Source of the DNA: an uncultured Varibaculum sp.
Lineage (GTDB): Bacteria; Actinomycetota; Actinomycetes; Actinomycetales; Actinomycetaceae
Length of the DNA: 33,266 nucleotides
Reading direction: 5' to 3'
NCBI GenBank assembly: GCA_947253735.1
Contig: CAMYAU010000004.1
Coordinates: 1 to 33,266 of the forward strand
Each line of letters opens with the position of its first letter. Position 1 is the stretch's first letter. Shown here in pieces: positions 1 through 8,550 of the stretch. The notes below the pieces were generated by a model that did not search any database, had not been told where the DNA came from, and saw nothing but the letters and a program-made list of their open reading frames with translations. Position numbers and translations under genes: made by a program.

Positions 1-709
1 TGCCCGGATGAGAATAAGTGAATCCAAGCGGCCAGGAAACTCCGCCTTGCATCGCGGCTACCTGAATTTTTGGCGAATCGTGTGAAATAGGAAGAGTGGG
101 AATCCCCACCCCGGAAGCGATCACCACTAGCAATGCCCCGCCTGCAAGCACCAGATTAGGCATCGAGATTTTCCAAGTTACGCTCACCAGTGCCGAGAGT
201 ACGCCAACTAGTAAGAAAGCCATGCCGTTTTCACCCAGAACCGGAATCCAGCCTTTGATAGGACTGTCTACCTGAGAGAATCCCAGCATCCCCCACGGGG
301 CCCCCGTCCAAGGGAAAGCCGCACGCCAAGCCTCAATACCCGCAAAAGAAAAAGCAGCCCAAAAAGTCCACAGTGGACTAGTAAGCTTCCGGGCAGCTAA
401 TACCGAACTGGCCCAAATAGTTAAAAACAAGCTTTCGCACCCTGCGATAGCAAGCCAAGGGGCAGAAAAATCCAGAGAAATCGAAACCCAATAAAATAAC
501 CCCAAGAAAAATAGCAGCGAAGCAAGAATAGAAATTAGCAGAGCATAGCGGCGGCGCACGCGCCGCAGAATCAATAGCCACAACCCCAGGGATAGCCAGG
601 GGCTTAACCAATAAGATCCCCAGGATGAGGGGAAAGCCAGCAGCAGGCCGGCCGCAATCACGGTAGCAGCCACCACCGCCCAAAAACCTTTTACTAGATA
701 TCCGACCAT
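1..709 (-). CDS. lnt: Apolipoprotein N-acyltransferase, N-terminal part (cut by window edge)
   Basis: The frame is open from an ATG at 709 to the left edge, giving about 236 residues. It encodes the multi-spanning membrane half of the enzyme that adds the third acyl chain to bacterial lipoproteins. Hydrophobic segments run from about residue 10 onward. A Trp-rich segment near residues 113-142 contains EAWRAAFPWTGAPWGMLGFS, which matches the family's conserved FPWxxxGxSQ-like region. At the far end, IQVAAMQGG looks like the first strand of the C-terminal nitrilase domain, so the catalytic Glu-Lys-Cys residues lie outside the window. A GGGGAG ribosome-binding site sits 7 bases before the ATG, and the start overlaps the end of helY by 16 bases, implying coupled translation. 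The assignment rests on motif recognition; the missing half prevents checking the catalytic triad. Confidence 0.85.
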   Translation of the reverse strand, partial: MVGYLVKGFWAVVAATVIAAGLLLAFPSSWGSYWLSPWLSLGLWLLILRRVRRRYALLISILASLLFFLGLFYWVSISLDFSAPWLAIAGCESLFLTIWASSVLAARKLTSPLWTFWAAFSFAGIEAWRAAFPWTGAPWGMLGFSQVDSPIKGWIPVLGENGMAFLLVGVLSALVSVTWKISMPNLVLAGGALLVVIASGVGIPTLPISHDSPKIQVAAMQGGVSWPLGFTYSHPG

Positions 710-3495
710 GCCACCACTCCCCGCAAAATTAATTTTTGCGCTTTCCGGGCGGTAGCAGAGGTTTCCACGCTAGCCACCATTTCGAGTTGCCGCAGCACAT
801 CCAGCAGCTGTTTCATTGCCCGCACGAAATCACCGGCTTCAAGGGGCGCGGCCTCTAAAGCGACTGCCAGGGGTTTGCCTTTCGCCCAAGCGTAAGTAGC
901 TGCCACTAGAGCTGAGGAAGCGGGAGGCATTTCCGGAGCTTTCAGCTCGGCTTGTAACTGGCGTAAATCATCAGCTATAAATTCGATCTGACTGACTACC
1001 GCTCTCAAAACGGAAGGTACCGGAGCCCCCGTATCATCGCGGCGGGCCTCAAAACTAGCTGCAGAACAGGCTGCCGCCAGCTGAGCCGGATTAAGTCCCG
1101 CAAAAACATTCTTGAGGACGCATTGGGCAAGTAATAAATCGTATTCGCTATAAATTCGACACAGTACCTCACCAGCTTCACTAACCTGGCCGCGAGAATC
1201 TAGATACCCCACTTGCTGTAAGACCTGTACTACTCGGTCAAAAGTATCTACTAGTGCTCCCTCGGAAATATCTACCCGGCGGCGTAGTTTTTCCGCCTGT
1301 CGCTCGAGGCGAGACCAACGGGAAGCCTGTTTTAGATGACTATTTAGCTGGGGACATGCGGCTACCGGGTGGGCAGCTAGCAGCCCGCTTAGCTCCAATT
1401 CACTAAGCTCGGAGAGCTCCCGGCCATCAGTATCTGGTACGGACGTGCTAACTTCCTGGGGAGGCACCGATGATTTTGCGTGGATAGGTGCTGCCTGTCC
1501 GCGAGATATTTCCGAGGCTTCCGGATCAGTAAAGATACCTTCGGCTAAAGCAGTACGCAGTTTAGAAGCCAGGCGTTGCCGATCCCGGGGCTTGCGCTCC
1601 GAATAATCTTTCACCCACATTTGTCCCACTAATGCGAGCCCGCCCCCAAAAGCATTACTTGAAAATTCACGCAGCTTGGCATTGTCTGCCAGCACTGTCA
1701 AAGTCGTTTCCCCGGTGCGAGTGCCCGATTTTTTCATCACAATCCCATGACGAGCCCGGCGGGCATCGTGATAAGCCAAAACATCTCCGCGCTTTAGGGA
1801 ACTAAAAAGTTCGCTGCGGCGCCGAGCCTGCTGTCGGGCAAGCTCCTGGGCCCGGCGAATATCGCGTGCCTCTAACTCACTTTTTAGCCGCACATACTCG
1901 TAAATATCACCAAAGGAGCATTCTAGGGTCTTTGCAGCTACTATCTCATCGGCTGCCCGCTGCTTTTCCGCTGCTTGTTGCGCTTTCCCCACCACCGACC
2001 GATCTGCTTGGAACTGCGCAAAAGAGCGACGTAGAACATCGCGGGTCTCTGCAAGAGAGCCTCGCCCAAGTAGATTAACTGCCATATTATAGGTGGGACT
2101 AAAAGCTGATTTCAGAGGGTAGGTACGTTTAGAAGCTAAAGCCGCCACCATTGCGGGATCCATCCCGGGACGAAACATCACAATCCCATGCCCCAAAGTG
2201 TCAATTCCGCGCCGCCCGGCCCTTCCAGTTAGCTGGGTATATTGTCCCGCACTAAGCATCACGAACTCGTGGCCATCCCATTTTCGCAGCGATTCAATAA
2301 CTACCGAACGCGCAGGCATATTTATTCCCAGCGCCAAGGTCTCAGTGGCGAGCACTACTTTAAGTAGGCCTGCTGCGAACATTTCCTCCACTGCTTCTTT
2401 AATTAGAGGTAGCAAGCCGGCATGATGCACTGCGATTCCTCTGGCCATCCCAACAAATAGCGAATCAAGGCCGAGGGTTAAGAAATCACTGGCGGGAATG
2501 CTATCTGTGATCTCTTTTAGGCGCGCCTGGATCTGACGTTTTTCTGGCAGAGTGGTTAAGTCAACTCCTGCTGCCACCAATTGTTTCTGTCCCTCGATGC
2601 AGCGGGCACGAGAAAAAATAAAAATAATCGCCGGGAGTAGCCCTTGAGTTTCTAGTTCCCCTACCGCCGCTGGCAAAGAAGTATGGCGACCCCGGTGTGA
2701 TTGTCCCAGAGAGTGCCGGGTCTCAGCCAGCAGGGCGGGATTAAGTTTAGTTTTGCCACCGGAAGACTTCACTTCCAGGTCGAAAAGTCGCCCTCCTACC
2801 AGCATATGTTGATAAAGCGGTACCGGCCGTTTTTCAGAAACTATAATCTCGACATCTCCGCGCACCTGCCGTAGCCACTGGCCAAATTCTTCGGCATTAG
2901 ACACGGTGGCTGATAGGGCGATTACTTTCACCTGCTGGTCCAGATGCAAAATGACTTCTTCCCAAACTGGTCCGCGGTAACGATCAGCAAGGTAGTGCAC
3001 CTCGTCAAGGACTACAAAACCTAGATCATCGAGGCGCCCGTCTGCCCGGTAAAGCATATTCCGCAGCACTTCGGTAGTCATGACTACTAAGGGAGCCGCG
3101 GGGTTAATCGATATATCTCCAGTTAATAGCCCGACATTATCGCTACCATAGGCCGCGCAAAAGTCCCGAAACTTTTGGTTAGAAAGTGCCTTAATCGGAG
3201 TGGTATAAAAGGCTCTCACCCTGCGTTTCAAGGCTAAAAATAGCGAGAACTCCCCCACTAAAGTCTTACCAGATCCGGTAGGTGCGGCCACAAGTACCGA
3301 TTTATCGTCCTCTAAAGCATTTAGGGCTCGAAGTTGGAAATCATCTAACGGAAAATCAAAGCGGGTTGCAAAGCTAGCTGCCAGCCGATTTACCTGGGTG
3401 CGTCGAAAAGTAGCTAGCTTTTCAGCTGCCGACAAAGACTCCCAATCATTTGCATCCTTAGTAACGGATTTTTTTCGTTTACGCCTGCGCGGCAC
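694..3495 (-). CDS. helY: Ski2-like DEVH-box RNA helicase, HelY type
   Basis: A 933-residue superfamily 2 helicase. Walker A APTGSGKT is at residues 71-78, the DEVH box at 164-167, the SAT motif at 195-197 and the QLTGRAGRRG motif VI at 421-430, followed by a long C-terminal region with a helical arch/DSHCT-like domain. This is the layout of actinobacterial HelY, related to eukaryotic Mtr4/Ski2 exosome helicases. Its physiological substrate is not well established; a role in RNA unwinding or turnover is inferred. The N-terminus is very basic (MPRRRKRKK). The start is GTG at 3495, directly abutting the TAG of the upstream small membrane gene with no spacer, so it probably depends on translational coupling. 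Its 3' end overlaps lnt. All helicase motifs look intact. Confidence 0.93.
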   Translation of the reverse strand: MPRRRKRKKSVTKDANDWESLSAAEKLATFRRTQVNRLAASFATRFDFPLDDFQLRALNALEDDKSVLVAAPTGSGKTLVGEFSLFLALKRRVRAFYTTPIKALSNQKFRDFCAAYGSDNVGLLTGDISINPAAPLVVMTTEVLRNMLYRADGRLDDLGFVVLDEVHYLADRYRGPVWEEVILHLDQQVKVIALSATVSNAEEFGQWLRQVRGDVEIIVSEKRPVPLYQHMLVGGRLFDLEVKSSGGKTKLNPALLAETRHSLGQSHRGRHTSLPAAVGELETQGLLPAIIFIFSRARCIEGQKQLVAAGVDLTTLPEKRQIQARLKEITDSIPASDFLTLGLDSLFVGMARGIAVHHAGLLPLIKEAVEEMFAAGLLKVVLATETLALGINMPARSVVIESLRKWDGHEFVMLSAGQYTQLTGRAGRRGIDTLGHGIVMFRPGMDPAMVAALASKRTYPLKSAFSPTYNMAVNLLGRGSLAETRDVLRRSFAQFQADRSVVGKAQQAAEKQRAADEIVAAKTLECSFGDIYEYVRLKSELEARDIRRAQELARQQARRRSELFSSLKRGDVLAYHDARRARHGIVMKKSGTRTGETTLTVLADNAKLREFSSNAFGGGLALVGQMWVKDYSERKPRDRQRLASKLRTALAEGIFTDPEASEISRGQAAPIHAKSSVPPQEVSTSVPDTDGRELSELSELELSGLLAAHPVAACPQLNSHLKQASRWSRLERQAEKLRRRVDISEGALVDTFDRVVQVLQQVGYLDSRGQVSEAGEVLCRIYSEYDLLLAQCVLKNVFAGLNPAQLAAACSAASFEARRDDTGAPVPSVLRAVVSQIEFIADDLRQLQAELKAPEMPPASSALVAATYAWAKGKPLAVALEAAPLEAGDFVRAMKQLLDVLRQLEMVASVETSATARKAQKLILRGVVAWSDI

Positions 3496-3822
3496 CTATA
3501 CCAGCCCCAGTTTCTCCCAGCGCGCTTTAGCCGCATTAAGGCGAGCATAGCGGCGGATATGCCGGATTGCGGCTACCTCCGCTCGCACCTGGCGGGCCTG
3601 CGCCAATACTTCCGGATCTCCACTAGCACCCGCCGGGCGTAGCTCAGGAAGATTCCCGGCCTCCTGCAGATTACCAAGCGGAGACACCACTAACTGTGAT
3701 TGTTCCCCCAAAAGTTTTAGCGTGGCATTGGCTTTGTGGAATAACCAGATGAACATGATCATCGGGCAAATAATCGCCGCGAGAATCCCCAGCGTCCACA
3801 GCGTAAACAAAAACCAATACAT
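3496..3822 (-). CDS. Small single-pass membrane protein, unknown function
   Basis: A 108-residue protein that I do not recognise. Residues 3-27 form one strongly hydrophobic segment with no clear cleavage site, so it is probably an N-terminal anchor. The rest is charged, with a Pro/Gly-rich linker near 55-72 and an Arg/Ala-rich, probably helical tail (80-105) likely on the cytoplasmic side. It is the first gene of a helY-lnt transcription unit and its stop codon touches the helY GTG start. The start has no Shine-Dalgarno; instead TAGGCT (minus strand, 3829-3834) lies 6 bases before the ATG, the leaderless arrangement common in actinobacteria. The position suggests a co-expressed accessory to the helicase or a simple hitchhiker; nothing in the sequence decides between them. 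Confidence 0.75.
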   Translation of the reverse strand: MYWFLFTLWTLGILAAIICPMIMFIWLFHKANATLKLLGEQSQLVVSPLGNLQEAGNLPELRPAGASGDPEVLAQARQVRAEVAAIRHIRRYARLNAAKARWEKLGLV

Positions 3823-3834
3823 ACTCTTAGCCTA
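3823..3834 (-). promoter_or_regulatory. Leaderless -10 element for the small membrane protein gene
   Basis: TAGGCT on the minus strand (3829-3834) ends 6 bases before the ATG at 3822, which would place transcription start at the A of the ATG. No purine-rich ribosome-binding site is present between them. No convincing -35 is visible. This fits the TANNNT leaderless promoters known from actinobacteria. Confidence 0.5.
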
Positions 3835-3873
3835 CCTGTTTTAGCGCCCCGCAGGCACCCCGGTAAAGATAGC

Positions 3874-3885
3874 TAGAATATATAC
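3874..3885 (+). promoter_or_regulatory. Leaderless -10 element for the DUF3866 gene
   Basis: TAGAAT at 3874-3879 ends 6 bases before the ATG at 3886, again placing transcription start at the start codon, with no Shine-Dalgarno between. It faces away from the promoter at 3829-3834, so two leaderless promoters share a 63-base divergent gap. Confidence 0.55.
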
Positions 3886-5016
3886 ATGATGTTACGGGAA
3901 GGACAGGTAGTAGCTGTCCGCAGCTTTACAGCCACGCAAGAACTTACAGTCAAGATCTCCGCTAATCCTAGCGGGGCAACCCAGTTTTTAACCGGGGAAA
4001 CCCTGCGAGCCTTGAACTATCCGGCTCTAACCGGGGAAATCAAAGAAGGCGACAAGGTACGTTTCGACTGTTCTCCCCTGCAAAAAAACCTAGGTACCGG
4101 CGGATTTGCACTGGTAACCGCCCTTTGTGGACGTCTACCGGAAGACGCACTTCCGGACCACGAGGGCCACATCATGAAGGCACGCTACACCCCCAGCCAA
4201 TTCATGGTTTCCTCTGTTGAAGAGCAAGAATCCCCCTCCCATGAGCAGATGCGACAGGCAGAAAACCTGGAGGGAATGCCGGTAGTGGGGATTGATCTGC
4301 ATTCCCAGCTTCCCGCGGTGATTGCCGGAATTAGAGTGAAAAAGCCCGAGGCTAAAATTGTCTATGTTTATACCGAAGGTGGGGCGCTGCCGGCATTTTT
4401 CTCCCGCAACATTACTTCACTGCGCGACAATGGATGGCTAGCAGCAGTAATTACCGCCGGTCAGGCTTTCGGGGGTGACTTGGAAGCTATCAATACTTTT
4501 TCAGCATTGCTTGCAGCCCGTCACATCTTAGGTGCCGACATCGCAATTGTCGGGCAGGGGCCGGGAAATGCGGGCAGCGGTACCCCCTATGGTTACTCTG
4601 GTTTCGACCTCTCCTCTTTCCTAACCCAGGCGGCTGTAGGGGGCGGGAGGACGATCTGTGCCCTGCGGATGTCGGCTGCTGATCCGCGACCGCGGCACCG
4701 AGGAATCTCACATCACAGTTTACGGATTTTATCCGATTTTACGCCCATCCCCCTGATGGTGGCACTACCAGAGTTCACTGACGAAGGAGAGGGGCAAAAG
4801 CCCCTCTTAAAGCAGGAATTTTCTAATTTGGTTAATTCCCAGATAACACAGATTAGTTCTCGGCACCGCATCCGGAAATGTGCAACTACCGGACTCTACT
4901 CGGCCTTAAGTGAGTGCCCGGTGAAACTGTCTACTATGCGTCGCTCCTTGGACGAAGATGCCGCACCTTTCCTGGCGGCTGCCGTAGCCGGACGCCTCGC
5001 CGCCCAAATGGGCTAG
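3886..5016 (+). CDS. DUF3866 family protein
   Basis: A 376-residue protein matching the actinobacterial DUF3866 family by its overall pattern, including HEGHIMKARYTPSQ near residues 92-105 with VSSVEEQE following, a characteristic GQGPGNAGSGTPYGYSG stretch near 222-238, and a conserved ISHHS at about 273-277. The family has no established function that I know of. The conserved Gly-rich and His-containing segments suggest a soluble cytoplasmic enzyme, but this is inference. It is the only protein gene on the plus strand here, standing alone between divergent helY-operon and convergent hisG genes. A second ATG immediately follows the first (3889); the one at 3886 is placed correctly for a leaderless transcript. 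Confidence 0.88.
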   Translation: MMLREGQVVAVRSFTATQELTVKISANPSGATQFLTGETLRALNYPALTGEIKEGDKVRFDCSPLQKNLGTGGFALVTALCGRLPEDALPDHEGHIMKARYTPSQFMVSSVEEQESPSHEQMRQAENLEGMPVVGIDLHSQLPAVIAGIRVKKPEAKIVYVYTEGGALPAFFSRNITSLRDNGWLAAVITAGQAFGGDLEAINTFSALLAARHILGADIAIVGQGPGNAGSGTPYGYSGFDLSSFLTQAAVGGGRTICALRMSAADPRPRHRGISHHSLRILSDFTPIPLMVALPEFTDEGEGQKPLLKQEFSNLVNSQITQISSRHRIRKCATTGLYSALSECPVKLSTMRRSLDEDAAPFLAAAVAGRLAAQMG

Positions 5017-5100
5017 CGCAAGGAATTACGAAATCACTTTAGGCAGCACAAACTAGTTCGCTACCGGTAAAGATAATCCGATGCCCGGAGCAGCTTTTAA
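5017..5100. other. Convergent intergenic gap, no clear terminator
   Basis: The 84 bases between the converging DUF3866 and hisG genes hold no convincing hairpin with a T-run on either strand and no reading frame that looks real. Any termination signal here is not recognisable by eye. Confidence 0.5.
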
Positions 5101-5946
5101 CTATATCCGAGCCGATAACAGCTGGGTAACCAAAATGCCTTCTGCCCCTAAAGCATAGAGTTTATCCACCACCCCGTGAACCTGGGACCGTTTACACAGG
5201 GCACGCACTGCCAACCAGTGGCTATCTTTTAGCGAAGAAATCGTGGGGGAAGAAATCCCCGGGGTGAAACGCACCGCTTCGTCTAAGTTGTCCCGGTGAA
5301 CGTTGTAGTCTACCAACACATAGTTGCGGGCATTGAGCACACCTTGCAGACGCTGCTCCAATACCTTCAGTCCCTCACTGCCAGCTGCCTGCGGATTAGC
5401 GATCAGCACCGCCTCAGATTGCATCAAGGGTTCGCCAAAAACTTCCAGTCCCGCCGCCCGCAAAGTATTACCGGTTTCCACCACGTCGGCGATGGCATCG
5501 GCTACCCCAAGGCGCACAGAAGATTCCACCGCGCCATCAAGATGTACCGTAGCTGCTTTTACTTGCTGCGAAGCCAGATAGTCTTGCACGATCCGGTCAA
5601 AGGAAGTCGCGATACGTTTACCTTCCAAATCCTGAACCGAACTCATCGTGCCTTCCGGGCCTGCGAAACGGAAAGTTGAGGAGCCAAAGCCCAGTTTTAG
5701 GATTTCTTCAGCTTTAACCCCGGAATCAGCCAGTAGATCCCGTCCGGTAATTCCGGCCTGGATAAAACCGGCGCCTACATATTGGGCGATATCACGCGGG
5801 CGAAGAAAAAATACTTCTACCTGATTGTTGCGGTCAGTGATATGCAGTTCTCGTCCCCGCCTCCGAGTGCGATAACCCGCCTCCGAGAGAAGTCTAATAG
5901 CAGGCTCTGACAATCCGCCTTTATTGGGAACCGCGATTCTTAACAT
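5101..5946 (-). CDS. hisG: ATP phosphoribosyltransferase (long form)
   Basis: This enzyme carries out the first committed step of histidine synthesis, condensing ATP with PRPP. From the start chosen here it is 281 residues, matching the long HisG form with a C-terminal ACT-like regulatory domain that senses histidine. The N-terminus MLRIAVPNKGGLSEPA is the classic family opening, and the GVADAIADVVETGNTL segment (about 155-170) matches the conserved PRPP-binding region. The frame extends 9 codons upstream to 5973, but the ATG at 5946 has an AAGGA ribosome-binding site 5 bases before it and starts at the conserved motif. That site lies over the end of hisE, 7 bases upstream, so hisE and hisG form a two-gene unit. 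It converges with the DUF3866 gene. Confidence 0.95.
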   Translation of the reverse strand: MLRIAVPNKGGLSEPAIRLLSEAGYRTRRRGRELHITDRNNQVEVFFLRPRDIAQYVGAGFIQAGITGRDLLADSGVKAEEILKLGFGSSTFRFAGPEGTMSSVQDLEGKRIATSFDRIVQDYLASQQVKAATVHLDGAVESSVRLGVADAIADVVETGNTLRAAGLEVFGEPLMQSEAVLIANPQAAGSEGLKVLEQRLQGVLNARNYVLVDYNVHRDNLDEAVRFTPGISSPTISSLKDSHWLAVRALCKRSQVHGVVDKLYALGAEGILVTQLLSARI

Positions 5947-5953
5947 ATTTTCC

Positions 5954-6217
5954 TTACAACTTGCGGTAGACATCTTCCAGGCTCACCCCTTTAGCGATCA
6001 TCATCACTTGCGCGTGATAAAGCAATTGCGAAACTTCTAAACAAAAATCATCATGGCTTTCGTATTCGGCAGCCATCCAAGTTTCTGCTGCCTCTTCCAC
6101 GATCTTTTTGCCGATAGCATGCACCCCGGCATCTAACTCTTTAACGGTGCCAGAACCCTCAGGACGGGTGGTTGCTTTTTCCTGCAACTCCGCAAATAAC
6201 TCTTCAAAACTCTTCAT
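5954..6217 (-). CDS. hisE: Phosphoribosyl-ATP pyrophosphohydrolase
   Basis: This enzyme catalyses the second step of histidine synthesis, removing pyrophosphate from phosphoribosyl-ATP. At 87 residues it has the usual size of a stand-alone HisE. The opening MKSFEELFAELQEKA and the metal-binding GKKIVEEAAETWMAA block (about residues 37-51) are typical of the all-alpha NTP-pyrophosphatase fold. An upstream extension to 6295 exists in frame but is not conserved in character; the ATG at 6217 matches the family start and has TAATCT (minus strand, 6225-6230) 7 bases upstream, suggesting a leaderless mRNA and therefore its own promoter separate from rpe. hisG follows after 7 bases. Confidence 0.94.
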   Translation of the reverse strand: MKSFEELFAELQEKATTRPEGSGTVKELDAGVHAIGKKIVEEAAETWMAAEYESHDDFCLEVSQLLYHAQVMMIAKGVSLEDVYRKL

Positions 6218-6230
6218 AGCTTTAAGATTA
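6218..6230 (-). promoter_or_regulatory. Leaderless -10 element for hisE-hisG
   Basis: TAATCT on the minus strand at 6225-6230 is followed by 7 bases and then the hisE ATG, with no ribosome-binding site. It would give hisEG a promoter independent of the rpe-containing operon upstream. The 144-base gap to rpe shows no other clear element. Confidence 0.45.
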
Positions 6231-6361
6231 GTGGGTTTCGAAAAATCTTGCCTGCCGCTCCAGTCGGTAGGAATCCACTTAGCAGGAACCAACAAGCTGG
6301 GGCAGGTGAAGAAATTTACGAGGACGCAAACTGCTTACCCTCCGCAAGAGTCAAAGAATAT

Positions 6362-7021
6362 TTAGCAATGAGACTGGGCAATTCGCCGCAGTTCCTCCAC
6401 CTCCGCGTAAGCATCTTCAGCTTTATAAACTGCGGAACCGGCTACGAAAACATCGGCTCCCGCCTCGGCGGCTATACTAATAGTTTCACGGGTAATTCCC
6501 CCATCTACTTGCACCGATACCTGCAAGTTGGCGGCAGAAATAGCTTCGCGGGTGCGACGAACTTTTGCCATCATAGACTCTAGGAACGACTGCCCCCCAA
6601 AACCAGGCTCCACTGTCATTACCAGCAACATATCAATTTCCGGGAGGATATCGATATAGGGAGTGATATCAGTGGCCGGACGTAGCGCCATTCCCACTTT
6701 CGCTCCCTGACGATGAATTTCGCGGGCTAAACGAATCGGGGCGGCCGCTGCCTCGGCATGAAAAGTAACGGAAGCGCAACCGGCCTCTGCGTAGGTAGGG
6801 GCCCAACGATCTGCGTCCTCGATCATCAAATGAGCGTCCACCGGCACAATATTTTGGCGGATTACTGCTTCCACCACCGGAAGACCCCAGGAAAGATTAG
6901 GGACAAAATGATTGTCCATCACATCCACATGCGCGTAATCTGCATTCTTTATCTTTTTAATTTCGCTAGCTAGGTTAGCGATATCGCAGTTCAGAATGGA
7001 AGGAGAAATAGTTACGCCCAT
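6362..7021 (-). CDS. rpe: Ribulose-phosphate 3-epimerase
   Basis: A 219-residue TIM-barrel enzyme that interconverts ribulose 5-phosphate and xylulose 5-phosphate in the pentose phosphate pathway. Metal and catalytic residues are visible: S7 in SPSIL, H31 and D33 in AHVDVMDNHFVPN, H64 in DAHLMI, and the Asp of VQVDGGI near 175. The GFGGQ phosphate loop segment (about 139-143) is present. It follows rsmB by 14 bases with an AAGG ribosome-binding site, so it belongs to the priA-fmt-rsmB-rpe unit, an order shared with other actinobacteria. Length and motifs are entirely regular. Confidence 0.96.
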   Translation of the reverse strand: MGVTISPSILNCDIANLASEIKKIKNADYAHVDVMDNHFVPNLSWGLPVVEAVIRQNIVPVDAHLMIEDADRWAPTYAEAGCASVTFHAEAAAAPIRLAREIHRQGAKVGMALRPATDITPYIDILPEIDMLLVMTVEPGFGGQSFLESMMAKVRRTREAISAANLQVSVQVDGGITRETISIAAEAGADVFVAGSAVYKAEDAYAEVEELRRIAQSHC

Positions 7022-7035
7022 GATTAGTTACCTTT

Positions 7036-8550
7036 CTACTTTTTGGTGATCACTACTGCAAACATAGCATCGCTAGCGTGAATATGGGGCCAGAGTTGTA
7101 GATATTTTTCTGCACATCCCAGTCCCTTAGGCCAGGCTTGCGTATCTATCAGCTGCTCAAGTACCGGAGAAAGTTCTAGTAGCTGCGCATCTGAACGTTC
7201 TTGTAATACTCTGTGCACTAAAAAGGTTGTTTCTGCTGGGTGCGGGGAACAAGTGGCATAAACAACTAGACCACCGGGACGACAAACTTCTAAAGCCCGA
7301 TGCAGCAGGCGAGCCTGCAAATCAGTAATGTCAGGAATAGTTTCATTACGGGCACGGTAACGAGATTCCGGATGACGACGCAGTGCCCCTAGGCCGGTGC
7401 AAGGCGCATCCACTAATACCCGGTCAAAACCTCCTTCAGGAAGCGGGAATTGAGTTCCGTCCTTGCAAACAACTTGCACATTATCGAGAGCCTGTACCGA
7501 ATCCTCTACTAGTTTTGCCCGGTGGGGACTAACTTCATTGGCGATCAGCTGGGCACCCCGCTGTCGTCCCAAAGCTGCCATTAATGCGGCTTTGCCACCC
7601 GGACCAGCACATAGATCAAGCCAATTCTGATCGGAACCCTCCAGGGGATATTGTGCAGCGATTGCAGCCACCAATTGGGAGCCTTGATCTTCTACTCCCG
7701 CGCGAGCTGCAACAACATCCTCTAGATGAGCAGGGTCACCCCCGGAAACAATCAAACCCCAGGGGCTCAGAGTTGAATACGCTACGTCCTGGCCACTATC
7801 TTCCACCGCATCGGCAAGTTCTTCCCGATCTACCAGGCCGGGCCGCGCCACCAGGTTGATATAGGGGGCACGATTATTTTCCGCCAATAAGTCAGTCAGA
7901 GAAGCCTCGTCACTGGGAATCTGGGCTCCCAATTTTTGTTGTTCCCCCAAAGCGGCGCGGTAGGCAGCAATAATCCAGGCGGGATGGGAAAACTCGATTG
8001 CGAGACGGCGAGATTTACTTAGTCCCTCCAGGCGTGCATCCAGTTCTCCACTTTCAGTCAGCCGTACTGCTTGCCGCAAAACCCCGTTGACCAGCCCCGC
8101 GGCCCCCTCGTTAGCTTCCTGTTTGGTGAGATTAACCGATTCGCTGACCGCGGCGTGAGTCGGCACCCGCATATTAAGAAGCTGGTGCAATCCCATCCGC
8201 AATATAATCAGTACTTCTTTTTCCAAGGCAGCTGCTGGACGCGTGGAGCATTCATCGATTACCCAGTCGTAATAGCCTTGGCTGCGCAGCGTCCCATAAG
8301 TTAATTCGGTAGCAAATCCCGCATCACGCCCACTGATCCGGGCGCGAGTGAGCCGCGGTGGCAGCAGCAAGTTAGCATAGGCGTCCCGGGTTTCTACCGC
8401 TAAAAGCACCTGGTAAACAAGGGTACGCACCCGATCGGTTTGCGGCTTCCATTCATCCTTTGAGGGGCGATTTCCTTTGCGCCCACTATGTTGATTATCC
8501 CGGGATTTCTTTACCGAAGAATACTTATTTTGAGGATGATCTGGCCGCAC
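7036..8550 (-). CDS. rsmB: 16S rRNA m5C967 methyltransferase RsmB (NusB-like plus SAM domain)
   Basis: This enzyme methylates cytosine 967 of 16S rRNA using S-adenosylmethionine. It has a basic, low-complexity N-terminal stretch (1-35), a NusB-like RNA-binding domain (about 38-170) and a methyltransferase domain. The SAM loop LDLCAGPGGK is at 311-320, the DAPCTG motif at 381-386 (releasing Cys384) and ATCS at 432-435 (catalytic Cys434). The 504-residue length is longer than E. coli RsmB mainly through the N-terminal extension. The start is GTG at 8550, sharing one base with the fmt stop (TAGTG), and a GAGGG ribosome-binding site lies inside the fmt end. The overlap indicates coupled translation. 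Confidence 0.94.
   Translation of the reverse strand: MRPDHPQNKYSSVKKSRDNQHSGRKGNRPSKDEWKPQTDRVRTLVYQVLLAVETRDAYANLLLPPRLTRARISGRDAGFATELTYGTLRSQGYYDWVIDECSTRPAAALEKEVLIILRMGLHQLLNMRVPTHAAVSESVNLTKQEANEGAAGLVNGVLRQAVRLTESGELDARLEGLSKSRRLAIEFSHPAWIIAAYRAALGEQQKLGAQIPSDEASLTDLLAENNRAPYINLVARPGLVDREELADAVEDSGQDVAYSTLSPWGLIVSGGDPAHLEDVVAARAGVEDQGSQLVAAIAAQYPLEGSDQNWLDLCAGPGGKAALMAALGRQRGAQLIANEVSPHRAKLVEDSVQALDNVQVVCKDGTQFPLPEGGFDRVLVDAPCTGLGALRRHPESRYRARNETIPDITDLQARLLHRALEVCRPGGLVVYATCSPHPAETTFLVHRVLQERSDAQLLELSPVLEQLIDTQAWPKGLGCAEKYLQLWPHIHASDAMFAVVITKK

Noticed and set aside
378..683. A 101-codon minus-strand frame inside lnt
   Set aside because: It lies in another frame of the lnt N-terminal region, which has recognisable N-acyltransferase motifs and a ribosome-binding site.
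6248..6583. Plus-strand frame over the hisE-rpe gap
   Set aside because: It is mostly antisense to rpe, has no good ribosome-binding site and no recognisable content.
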